64,000 bases of DNA from Wurfbainia villosa (taxonomy: Eukaryota > Streptophyta > Magnoliopsida > Zingiberales > Zingiberaceae), in the NCBI GenBank assembly GCA_025175895.1, contig CM045991.1:89515174-89579173 (forward strand). The letters run 5' to 3'. Shown one piece after another: positions 47,736 to 58,778 of the stretch. Position numbers and translations under genes: made by a program. Every line of letters begins with the position of its first letter. Within the stretch, counting starts at the first letter, position 1. The notes under the pieces are model-generated. The model saw only the letters and a program-made list of their open reading frames with translations, was not told where the DNA came from and ran no database searches.

Positions 47736-48887
47736 TGTTGGTGCAACAATGCCCCAAGCGTTTATATATTTTGATGTTTGGATAATCATCTAAGTTAGGC
47801 AATGCTTTGTGATCTAATTGTAAACATGTTTAAGTGACAGGAAAATCCAAGTATGAAGACTTGGTAAAAGACAAGTCCAAGTGTGATCTTGGCAAAGAGA
47901 AGTCAAAGGAAAGGTCTTGGCGGCGTAAGTCCAAGCATGTAGTCTTGGCGGCGTAAAGTCCAAGCAGTCCTTGGCAAAGAAAGACCAAAGGCAAATCTTA
48001 GCAGCATAAGTCCAAGCATGTAGTCTTGGCAGCGTAAAGTCCAAGCGTACTTTGGCAAAGAAGAAACTCAAAGCATGACAAAACCTAAGGAAGCTTTTGA
48101 AGGCAGGCGCATGGATGGAATCGTGGACTCAGAGAAATCATGGAGGCGCAAGGCTGATAAAGAAGCTAGAAGGTTAAGTCTAGGCTTAGGGTATGTTTTC
48201 AAGTATGACGGAACATGGTGTCCCTTTAAATTAGAGGTATCGGGAGTTATCAACGGCCGAAGTCGACTTCGCGATCGCGTGATACAAGATGGCAATCGAT
48301 TGCCACGAAGCGAAGGCGTAGGCGATCGCTGGGCCGACTACGGGCGATCTCGCCGAATCTCTATCGCTGGCAGTCGACTGATAGTCCTCCCGTTGGTGAT
48401 GACGATGACAAATCCCACGAATCCGGCTGTTCAGAAGCCGTTAGAATCGACGACAGTCGACTGATGTAAGCCATCAGTCGACTGATAGACCTCCAACGGG
48501 AAAAAGAGGCTCTTTCCTATAAAAAGAGGCCAAGGGGAGCAAGAAGAGCCTAATGCTTATATTCTGATCATTCTTTTAAGCTCCCACAAGTTTTCCAAGC
48601 TTTCTAAGTGTGTTAATTCCTTTCCTCCTCTCAAATCTTCATTGTCATCTTTTGTAAGAAGAGGAGGTTTTGTAAAAGAGAAAGCTTATTAGTGAAGATT
48701 GACTTGGGTTTATCCACCTAAAGGATCGCCGTGGAGTAGGAGTGTTATCTCCGAACCACATAAAAGCTTCCGCGTTAGCATTGTATTTTCGTTTCTATTA
48801 TTATTGTATTTGTTGTATTTCCACTAATCATTTGTAGAAAACGAAAAGATGCTTTTCACCCCTCTCTAGCCATTTAAGGATCCTACA
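47736..48887 (+). repeat. 3' LTR of element G (1152 bp)
   Basis: TGTTGGTGCAACAATG...GGATCCTACA, followed by the TATCG duplication. It contains CAGTCGACTG copies near 48370, 48454 and 48474. Confidence 0.95.
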
Positions 48888-48892
48888 TATCG

Positions 48893-49071
48893 ACCGAGTG
48901 CTAAAGAGGTTTAGCATGTCGGAATCCAAGAAAGGTTTCCTATTTATCAGGCATGGGATACACCTTTCAAAGTCTATGTGTCCGTGCACAGAAGATGAGA
49001 GAATTTGCATGAATAAGATTTCCTATGCATCCGCAATAGGATCTATCATGTATGCTATCTTATGTACGAGG
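48893..49071 (+). pseudogene. gag-pol: Element D reverse transcriptase, continuation after G
   Basis: Resumes exactly where 38418 left off (ACCGAGTGCTAAAGAGGTTT) and encodes VLKRFSMSESKKGF and YASAIGSIMYA. It stops at TGTACGAGG, where the D' copy reads on to CCCGATG. The cut is the insertion point of D'. Confidence 0.92.
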
Positions 49072-51280
49072 TATTGGGTTTTCGGCACCGCGGCGAGTGT
49101 GTGGTCGAACATGTTTCGTAAACATGTGCACAGCGGAAGAAATAAAAAAGCAATAAATCTAATTTATTACAACACACACATCACACGCATGCATAGTACA
49201 ACATGTGTAGATATAATCGTAGTTTCAAATTTTACAATAAAAGGAAATTATTCTAGGTATACCTGATGTATCACGTGCAGCGGGAAAGACATCAACCGGA
49301 GCAACTCTCGCTAGAATCGCCTCTATCCGTATCCACGCCAAGTATCGTCGAGATGACTTCACAAAGCCAAGAGCCTCGTCTTCGTAGGAGTCACTAGCCT
49401 CGTGTCGAAGACGATGTGATCGAGAGAAGATCACAATCCGAATCAAAGTTCGGATTCAAAAATGAGTCCCCAAAACTCGCTTCTCTGGAGAGGTATTCGT
49501 CAACCGTTTGACGAATCCTTCGTCCTCTACCTTTGAGGATTACCGGAGATCGAATCCCCGGCAAAGTAGCCACTGTCGGAGCTCCAAACATCGTCCAAAC
49601 GATGCTCTGACACGAAGGGAGGAAGCTGTCCAGAATTCTGGACAGATTGGTGGAGGGGTTGCGCCGACCCAAAGAGGATGGCCGGCTGCTCCTTGGTCAC
49701 CTGAGCCAAGGGAAGTCGCCGGAGGGTCGCCGGAGGATCACCGACAGGAGCTTGGACGTCGACAGTAGCTTGGACGGCGGCACAAAAGCTGGGCGGCAAC
49801 AAGGTTGGGCGGCGGCAAGGAGAAGAGAGGGAGAGGGTGGCTAGGTTTTCCAACACACAAAGTTATCAACGAAAAACCCTTAAGCCATGTTTTTAGAGAG
49901 AATACATTCTCCTAACGGTTATTGGTTCATAACCATAACCCGTTAACCCGCTCCAATAACTTATGTTAAAATAAACCAAACCGAGTTTGTATATTTTAAG
50001 TTAAAACGAACCGAACCAACTTTGGTTCATTCGTTATAAACCAAACCCCTTTAGTTTATTCTTCACCATTGGATTAGAACCAAACCAATTTGGTTCATCC
50101 ATCATGTCTTCATAAGACACGGCCCATCCACGCTTCCATTGCGACTGAAATGATTTCATGCTCGATCCTTGTTTGGTCCAACCAAACCTAGTTTCTCTCG
50201 GTCTAAGAATCTCATTTTCAAGCTCGTTTTAAATCCTTCGGATTACGCTCGTTGTGCATGTGACCAAATAGGTTCTCGGTTTATGTTGGCCATCTATAAT
50301 TAACCATTAATTATAGAACGATCATGAGTGACACCTAGTAGTATATCGTGATCCCCAATTAACCGAAAGATCAATGGTTGATCTAGAACTATTTCTGAAA
50401 CCCTTTAGCAGCTACAATGAATTGTGCCCCATTCCCTTCACGCATCTTATACTCACTTAGTTCAGGACATGGTCTATAGTGTCAGTCCCCACAAGGTTGA
50501 CTACGTCACACCTAGCCCAAGTATCATTTCCTCATCCTACGGATTCTAGTTACTGCACATGTATCCAAGAGTACCTTACTCTAAACATGTAATGCTTTGG
50601 CCAAAGACTTTAGTAACAATCCGACGAGAGGCCATGGGTATATATCTCCTCGCAAGGAGTGGTGAATCCTTTATAAGTTATTCAAATACCTTCGATCACT
50701 TCGACTTATGCCCAATCATCCCGGGTCCACATCCCCTCAGAGATGCTTGCTTAAGATATCAAAGCATAAGTCTTCATGACCAAGATGACTTGAATACAGT
50801 AATTCAAAGGAACATCGCACTTAAGCTGCAGTAAGAACTTCATTGACATATCTATATATACAGAGAACCATATGAAGTTTTACAGTTGGTCACTCCAATG
50901 AACTAGTTACCATAACTAGCATCTATGATTAACTCTGGACATCACAATGTCTCCAACTAGTGAGAATCAGTTGCTTGGATACATCAAGAAGTATACCTCG
51001 TGCTAGTCTCGACAGAATTGATGGTGTCCAAATCCATCAATTCATTGACTAGGGACAATTCCGATACATCACAATTACACATGTAGAGATACTCACTAGT
51101 TGTGATCCAATCATAAATTCTCTCATGCTATGAATCGTATCGTGGACATTCAGTAAATGAGTTTAAGATCTAATCAAATACATGAAAACATGTATACTCA
51201 AATAGTGAATCTTCATTTATCATATAAATGGTTCAAACATAAGGCGATTGCCTTAGGACATCTCTCATATATTACTAACA
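49072..51280 (-). repeat. 3' LTR of element D' (2209 bp)
   Basis: On the - strand it starts TGTTAGTAATATATGAG and ends AAAACCCAATA. It aligns with LTR D (28642-34168) end to end once E is removed, and shows the empty site of E (CTTGGCTCAGGTGACCAAGG). Confidence 0.93.
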
Positions 51281-51296
51281 AACTCCCACTTGGCCT
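51281..51296 (-). other. Polypurine tract of element D'
   Basis: On the - strand AGGCCAAGTGGGAGTT, directly before the LTR start and overlapping the end of pol. Confidence 0.8.
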
Positions 51297-54200
51297 AATG
51301 CCAATCGCTACGGTATCCAATACCATAAGCTCTAATATGACCCTCAAACTTACTTTGAGGTAATGCCTTAGTTAAAGGATCCGCTAAGTTCCTTTTAGTG
51401 GGAATCTTCTCGATTTGTATTTCCTTCCTATTTATGATCTCTCTGATCAAATGATAGTGGCGAAGCAATTGTTTGGATTGTTGATGAGACCTTGGTTCTT
51501 TTGCATGTGCAATTGCTTCATTGTTGTCATAGTAAACCGGTATTGCTTCAACAATGGCTGAAACCACACCAAGTTCATAAATGAACTTTTTGATCCAAAT
51601 CGCTTCCTTTGCTGCTTCCGAAGCTGCAATGTATTCTGCCTCAGTGGTAGAATCCACTACAGTGTCTTGTTTGGAACTTTTCCAACTCACTGCGCCCCAA
51701 TTCAAGGTGAACACGTACCCAGACTAAGACCTAGAATCATCCTTGTCTTTCTGGAAGCTGACATCTGTATACCCGCGTATCACCGTGTCCCCTTCTCCAT
51801 ATATTAGGAACACATCCTTAGTTCTTCTTAAGTACTTAAGGATCGTCTTAACAACCTCCCAATGATCCATTCCTGGATCAGACTAGTATCTACTCATGAC
51901 ACTCAGAGTATATGATACATCGGGCCTCGTACATAACATAGCATACATGATAGATCCTATTGCGGATGCATAGGGAATCTTACTCATGTAAATCCTCTCG
52001 TCTTCTGTGCGTGGATACATAGACTTCGAAAGGTGTATCCCATCTTTGATAGGTAGGAAACCTTTCTTGGATTTCGACATGCTAAACCTCTTTAGCACTC
52101 GGTCTATATATGTAGACTGTGAAAGACCAAGCAACCGTTTTGATCTATCTCTATAGATATTAATCCCGAGGATGTAGGTTGCTTCTCCCAGGTCTTTCAT
52201 GGAGAATGTCCTGGACAAAAAAATCTTAACCGACTGTAAGATAGAAACATCGTTTCCTATAAGTAATATGTCATCGACATACAATACTAGGAACACGACT
52301 GCACTCCCACTAACCTTCTTGTACACACAAAGTTCATCCAGATTTTATGAGAAATCAAACTTTTTGATTGTCTCATCAAAACAGATATTCCAGCTCCTGG
52401 ATGCTTGCTTCAGTCCATATATGGACCGTCGCAATTTGTATACCTTGGTTTTATCAACCGATGTGAAACCCTCAGGCTGTATCATATACACGTCCTCGAG
52501 TAGGTTTCCATTAAGGAAAGTTATTTTCATATCCATCTATCATATCTCATAATCATAATGAGTCGCTATGGCTAGGAGCATCCGAATAGATTTAAGCATA
52601 GCTACAGGTGAATAGGATTCGTCATAATCAACACCTTGCTTTTGACGATATCCTTTCACCACCAATCTAGCCTTATAGGTAATCACATTACCATCCATGT
52701 CGGTTTTCTTCTTGAAAACCCACTTGCACCCTATAGGCTTAATGCCTTCGGGTGGGTCAACCAAGTTCCAAACTTGGTTTTCATACATGGAATCCATTTC
52801 TGACTTCATGGCATCAAGCCACTTATCCCTTTCTGAACTTTTCAGAACTTCTTCATAACTGGTAGGCTCCTCATCATCAATGAGTAACACATCGTTCGAT
52901 TCACTTACGAGAAATCTATATCTCTCAGGAATATTGCGTGTTCTACCAGATCTACGAAGATGTGGTGTCTCAATAGGTCCAGCCGATGGCTCATCACTAT
53001 GAGTTATCGGTTGTGGTGCTTCACTAGGTATCTCATCAATATCTATTTGAGTCTCTCGAGCCTCCTCAAGCTCAACTACACTGCCACTGTTTTCTTGCAA
53101 GAGAAACTCTTTCTCTAGAAACACAGCATGCCTTGAAACAAACACCTTTTGCTCCACAGGATGATAGAATTGGTAACCCCTTGTTTCCTTAGGGTATCCA
53201 ATAAATAGACATTTATCAGACTTAGCATCCAATTTGTCTAATACAGTCCTCTTCACATAAGTAGGACAACCCCATATCTTCAAGTAAGATACATGAGGTT
53301 TCTTACTATTCCATATCTCATATGGAGTGGTAGAGACTACTTTGGTTGACATTCTGTTTAACAATTAAACAGCTGTTTGAAGTCCATAGCCCCAAAAGAA
53401 CTTGGGAAGATTTGCATGATTCATCATTGACCTGACCATGTCCAAGAAGGTTCAGTTACGCCTCTCAGATACACCATTATGCTGCGGTGTATATGGCGGA
53501 GTCCATTGAGACAATATACCATTGTCTCTTAGATAATCTAGAAACTCTTGACTTAAGTATTCACCACCTCGATCCGATTGAAGTATTTTAATACTTTTGT
53601 CATGTTGTTTCTCTACTTCATTTCTAAATTCTTTGAACCTTTCAAAGGCTTCAGACTTGTGTTTCATCAAGAACACATACCCAAATCGTGAGTGATCATC
53701 GGTGAAGGTAATGAAGTAGCTATAGCCTCCTAAAGCTTGAGTTGACATAGGTCCACATACATCAGTATGTATTAGACCTAGCAACTCTTCCACCCGCTCA
53801 CCTTTTCCAGTAAAAGGTAAATTAGTCATCTTGTCTTTTAAGCATGATTCGCATGTATCGTATGAATCCAATTCAAACGATTCCAGAATTCCACATCGGT
53901 GTAATTCAGACATGCGTTTATAGGAGTCTAATTGATTATCCTTTCGAGCACGCTTGTTGCTCACTTCGATATTGAAAATGTCACTGGATACGTCCAACGT
54001 ATAAATATCATTGCTTAAAGTTCCTATCCCATAAAGTACGTCATTCAAAGTTATATAACAACAATTGTTACTAAACGTCAAATGGTAACCATTTCTATTT
54101 AAGCAGGAAATAGAAACAATGTTCTTTATTAGAGAAGGAACATAATAGCAATTGTCCAGTTCTAAGACTAGTCCACTAGGGAGCTTCAACAAATAAGTTC

Positions 54201-55188
54201 CGATGGCGACTGCAACAACCTTTGCTCCATTGCCAACTCGCAAATTTGACTCCCCTCTGACGAGTCTCTTTCTATTCCTTAGCCCCTATATGTCATTACA
54301 TATATGTGAGCCACACCCAGTATCCAATACCCAAGTGTCTAAGGAAATAGAATGACAATCAATAACGAAGATACCTGAAGAGGATGGGGCATCGAATGTC
54401 TTCTTCTTCTTCACGGACTCAAGATAAATCTTGCAGTTTCTTCGCCAATGGCCTTCCTTGCCACAATGATGGCAAGTGCCCTTTTGTGCTGGTTCTGCCT
54501 TCTTAGCCTTTTTGTTCTTTCCTTTCTTCTGTTCCTTTGACTTCCTCTTAGAACCTTTCTTTGAGGAATCAACTAACATAACCACCTTCTCCTCATGCTT
54601 CACAGAAGGCTCCATAGTCTTCAGCATATTGAGGAGCTCAGGAATAGTGGATTCTAGTTTGTTCATCCGGTAGTTCATCACAAATTGTGAGAAACTCTTG
54701 GACAAACAATGCAGAATTAAGTCAATACTTAATTCATGATCCATCACAAACCCGAGGGTAGCTAGCCGCTCGATGTACCCATTCATCTTTAGCACAAACT
54801 GCACTACAGATGAACCTTCTTGCATCTTAGAGGTGAAGAGAATCCTAGAGACTTCGAACATTTTGGATCTCGCTTGCTCGTCAAACAACTCATGAAGATG
54901 GAAGACTATGGTATTAGCATCCATATGCTCATGCTGCTTTTACAGCTCGGGTACCATCGCGGCTAGCATGATGCAACTTGCCAGTTCAGAATCTGCCACA
55001 TATTTCTGATAAGCCAACAATTGGTCTGGAGTTGCATCATCCCTAGGACGGTTTGCAAGAGGCTCTTCGAGGACATACGCGAGCTTTTCTGCCTTGAGAA
55101 CAATTCTCAAGTTTCTAAGCCAGTCCAAGAAGTTAGGCCTAGTCAATTTGTTTGAATCCAAAATAGTGCACAAATTTAAAGACATCAT
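51295..55188 (-). pseudogene. gag-pol: gag-pol of element D', one frame with about eight in-frame stops
   Basis: The whole gene stays in a single frame of about 1300 codons. Gag UBN2 domain (55188-54620, LDSNKL-RPNFLDWLRNLRIVL), CCHC knuckle CHHCGKEGHWRRNC (about 54430-54475), protease WVLDTGCGSHICN (about 54290-54330), GAG pre-integrase with CESCLKDKM (about 53840), integrase (about 53800-53400: DDHSRFGY, SDRGGEYLS, PQHNGVSERRN), reverse transcriptase with YVDD (about 52270-52285), and RNase H (about 51800-51500, TTEAEYIAASEA). Stops end the runs at 54940, 54286, 53452, 52540, 52345 and 51883, with two more near 53370 and 51720. The start is ATG 55188; the frame opens slightly upstream at a TTG. 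Confidence 0.93.
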
Positions 55189-55194
55189 GATCAA

Positions 55195-56463
55195 TCGATT
55201 AACCTAGAAATACAAAACGAGCATATATGAGAAAGATGATTTAAAATCCATCAATATACATTCATAAATCTCATTCATTTTTCGAATTTCAAAACCCCAA
55301 AATCACTTTGGGAGATCGTAGGTCCATCTCCGAATGAGTTGATATCCAACATAGATATGAACAACCTTGAGAGAGTCCAACAAGTCATTCATAGCTACGA
55401 TGGTAGGTATCAAATATATCGATTGCATATCACTTATATGCAACTATCACAATGTGCTATCAACAAATTGAATGTTCACACATACATCGGGTTGTTAACT
55501 CATTAACAAGTATATATCATATGCATAACACCCAACTTCATCTCCCTTCACATCGACCTTGGAGAGAGTCCAACAAGCCGATGCTCCAAGTTAAAGCCAA
55601 CCCATTAATCGAGAAATAGTTTTAATATGGTTAGAGCACATTCAACCAATTAGCCCGGCTTGGAGAGAGTCCAACAACCAAAGATAACGATTGACCTCTG
55701 ACTCTTACCATATTAGTATTAAACTATTTCATGGTTTGAACATGTTCAGGTTCGAGCCGAGCTTGGAGAGAGTCCAACAACCCAAATAGGAAATAGAACT
55801 CTGGTTCTAACTATATTAATGGAAGATGTAGACTTTAATATTGAGTAAGGGTTTTATGTCTCGTTCTCTTTGGATGAAAATAACTATTATCTACATGATA
55901 TGACATACATGACATACATCTACATGTCATGACATGCATGACGTAATGATATGCATCTAATGCAATTACATGACATACAATTATGTCATGTACAAAAATT
56001 TCCTTATATGTCATAACTATTTATGGAAATAAAATATGTTTGAAATTTGATTCTCCAAATCAAATCATGACTAAATTAGGAAAAAAAATTCCAAGTCTAA
56101 TCACATATTTTATTTATGGAAAGTGTCGATTAAGGAAAATAAAATTTAATTTAGGAAATAAATTTCCTAAATTGTCAAAACTATTTATGGAAATAAAATA
56201 TATTTAAGATTTAATTCGAAAATCAAATCATGATTAAATTAGGAAATAAATTTCCAAATTTAATCAAATATTTTATTTATGGAAAGTGTTAATTTCCATA
56301 AATACTTCTAGACTTTCCAAAAGTAGAAGATTTCCATAAATACTTCTAGATTTTCAAAATTAGAAAATTTTCATAAATACTTCTAAACTTCCAAAAGTAG
56401 AAAATTTCCATAAATACAATTACGACTATCGTAAAATTATTTTACGATTATGTCGAAACACAA
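55195..56463 (-). other. Leader of element D' with four hairpins
   Basis: No gene. It carries four copies of the stem-loop seen in D, read on the + strand as TTGGAGAGAGTCCAA: 55559-55573, 55660-55674, 55763-55777 and a variant at 55367-55380. AT-rich duplicated blocks lie at about 56000-56300. Confidence 0.8.
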
Positions 56464-56480
56464 CTTGGGCTCTGATACCA
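56464..56480 (-). other. Primer-binding site of element D'
   Basis: - strand TGGTATCAGAGCCCAAG, next to the LTR boundary at 56482. Confidence 0.92.
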
Positions 56481-56481
56481 C

Positions 56482-56718
56482 TGTTGGGTTTCTGACACTG
56501 CGGCGAGTGTGTGTTCGAACATGTTTCGTAAATATGTGCGCAACGGAAGAAATAAAAAGCAATAAATATAATTTATTACAACACACACACCACACGCATG
56601 CATAATACAACATGTGTAGACATAATCGTAGTTTCAAATTTTGCAATAAAAGGAAATTATTCTAGGTATACCTGACGTATCACGTGCAGCGGGAAAGATA
56701 TCAACCGGAGCAACTCTC
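56482..56718 (-). repeat. 5' LTR of element D', visible 237 bp
   Basis: Matches 49072-49308 of the 3' LTR. It breaks off at CAACTCTC, where the 3' LTR continues GCTAGAATCG; the break is the F insertion. CTCTC (56714-56718) is the likely target duplication. Confidence 0.92.
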
Positions 56719-57654
56719 TGTTGGAATGTATACTGAAAGCCTAGCTCTTTTTGTATGAACATTTTATTTTGAAATAAGAATCACATGATCATTGTTTGCA
56801 TTTTATATATTCATTATATATGTGTGCATATTGTCTAATATTTTACATTGTAGATAACATGGTGCTTGGTGTGGCACAGAAGATCATGTTATCAGTACCT
56901 TGTAAAATATAAGTAAAGGCTCACAACCAAGATGGTTTTGGACAAACCATTGGCATGGTTGTAGTGTAGCTTGGTATTGTTTTATCTTGAACTTAGAGTT
57001 ACACTAGTACACTTAGGTGTATTGAGTAGGACCGACATAGAGGTGATTCAATTTAGTACTGACTACATAATTGAATCGGACCTCGGATATTATGTTGTAC
57101 ATGCTCTTAATCCCAATATAATAACGGGCACATGTACTTAGTATTTATTTCTTTGATTTATCAAAAGGTGAGATTTAGATGGATTAAATCAATATGCCCG
57201 GTAAGTTGGGAAATAATATTATTTACATGGTGTGCCGTTGATTATAGGAGGAAACCGTGTCCTATATATTAGGTTGATGATGTCCCCTTGAGGAGCTCAT
57301 AAGGTTCATCATGTAAACTCAGCTGGTTGACTTAGTCAACATGATGATAAGGTTGAGTGGTACTACTCGAGGAATTAGATGTTAATTAATTGATGGTCAG
57401 TAAATCAATTAATTGACGGACATTCGATATCTTAAACACGGGGAGATTAATGTACAAATAATATATGGAGCCCATATTGATTTATGGGGGTTGGTGAGGT
57501 AGTTCAATGATGATCCTCTAGTGGAATGGAACATCATTGATGGATCAAGTTTGTGTGGTTCCGATCCATCGGGTGGCCAAGACCCAACTCTTCCTTATGG
57601 TCCCTATCGTAGCCTAATATAATCCTTATGAAGTCTAGATCCAAGAATGTAAAA

Positions 57655-57920
57655 CAAAACCTAGAACCAACGGTTGGGATTAAATCCCTAAGATCCGATG
57701 GTTAGGATGAAACCCTAGAATCGACGGTTAGGATTAAATCCCTAGATCCGACGGTTGGGATAAAACCCTAGATCCGACGGTTGGGATGAAACCCTAGATC
57801 CGACGGTTGGGATGAAATCCTAGATCCGACGGTTGGGATTAAACCCTAGATCCGACGGTTGGGATAAAACCCTAGATCCGACGGTGGAGATTAAATCCCT
57901 AGATCCGACGGTGGAGATTA
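57655..57920 (+). repeat. Ten tandem 26-27 bp units in LTR F, just upstream of the TATA box
   Basis: Units of CCCTAGATCCGACGGTTGGGA(T)(T/A)AAA. The outer copies are more diverged than the six central ones. The array ends about 22 bp before a TATATATAG box, so it may act as an upstream regulatory array. Confidence 0.93.
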
Positions 57921-57941
57921 AAGGAGGTTTAGGCCCTACTC

Positions 57942-57950
57942 TATATATAG
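57942..57950 (+). promoter_or_regulatory. TATA box of the F 5' LTR
   Basis: TATATATAG directly downstream of the 26-bp array. Confidence 0.6.
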
Positions 57951-58765
57951 ATGGCTTAGGGTTGGGCGGCAACTAAGTGATTTGAATTGGAATTAGGGTT
58001 TGGAAAGAAGTTGGGCGGCTAGGGTTTGGAGCTAGGGTGGCGCAATCATCTTCATCCAAGGTTGTTGCACGGCGCCGCTTCCTTCATTCTTCCCTTGGCC
58101 GGGCGCCCATCATCTAAGCCTCTACCTTCTTCCTTGGCGGTTCTCCTTCCATAGGTGGCCGGTTATCTCCTTCTCCCTATTCTCCAAGTGGCCGGCGGCA
58201 ACTCTTCTTGAAGTTGGCCGGTGCATCATCCATTGCTCCTTGACCGGCGGTTGCACCAAATTCTCCAATTTGGTGGTCGGTTCTAGATAGGAGAGGTATT
58301 TGTTCATTTTTCTCTTTGTTCACAGCGGACAAGGTAGAGGAGAACTCGATCTAGAAGGCTTCTACTGTGGAGGATCTTCGCCCACACGCCGCCCACTTAG
58401 AAGGATAGGACATACGGTAGAAGATCGTGAGGTATAAAGTTATTTTAACTTTATGTACAGATCTGAGCATGTTCTTATTTGTTTTGATTATGCATGTGTG
58501 TGTGTGCAAATATATTGTATAATCATGGACTTCAAGACAAACACAAAAACCGCGATCCGTCCGCCGCCTCTTCCGCGCTAATCAACTAGAAGAGTAGAGT
58601 TGCTTGAACAACTAGTTTGTTCGAGCGACCACTCAAGTTGTTAGCACGACGACAAAATGGTGTTGCTAAGGAAGCTCATCTCATCCGGATTAATCCTTTC
58701 ATCAGTGAAAATTTTAATCCGGGGACATGGGAGCCAATGAGCCTTCGAAGCATCCACCTAACATT

Positions 58766-58778
58766 TGGTATCAGAGCC
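58766..58778 (+). other. Primer-binding site of element F
   Basis: TGGTATCAGAGCC, two bases after the LTR end; initiator tRNA-Met type. Confidence 0.93.

Larger units (their letters stand above)
38419..48887 (+). mobile_element. Element G: complete SIRE/Maximus-type copia element (10.5 kb) nested in D
   Basis: 5' LTR 38419-39580, primer site 39583, gag 39635-41291, pol 41292-44414, a third gene 45401-46787, polypurine tract 47722-47735 and 3' LTR 47736-48887. Its length, gag with CCHC, PR-IN-RT-RH order and extra gene after pol fit the plant SIRE group. Only a few stops break the genes. Flanking LTR parts differ by roughly 2-3% by eye, mostly transitions. Confidence 0.95.
28642..49071 (+). 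mobile_element. Element D: copia element with 2.2-kb LTR, heavily nested and truncated by D'
   Basis: 5' LTR 28642-34168 (split by solo LTR E), primer site 34170-34186, leader, and broken gag-pol to 38418. Then comes the G insertion, and D resumes at 48893-49071, where it stops inside reverse transcriptase at the D' insertion. Sequence and order match D' on the other strand. Gag and protein style resemble Tork/Angela-type copia elements; the lineage is my recollection and untested. The RNase H end and 3' LTR would lie beyond the window. Confidence 0.88.
49072..56718 (-). mobile_element. Element D': second copy of the D family, inverted and nested in D
   Basis: 3' LTR 49072-51280, polypurine tract 51281-51296, gag-pol 55188-51295, leader, primer site 56464-56480, and 5' LTR from 56482 up, cut at 56718 by element F. 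The left end reads TATTGGGTTTT where TGTTGGG is expected, a one-base change of the terminal dinucleotide. The likely target duplication CGAGG (49067-49071) cannot be matched because the right end lies beyond the window. Confidence 0.92.
56719..58763 (+). repeat. 5' LTR of element F (2045 bp)
   Basis: TGTTGGAATGTATACTG...CACCTAACA. It contains a 26-27 bp tandem array (57655-57920) and a TATA box (57942-57950). Confidence 0.95.

Noticed and set aside
49508..49856. Overlapping frames of 65-109 codons on both strands in LTR D'
   Set aside because: GC-rich LTR segment open in several frames; the homologous part of LTR D is not open in the same way.
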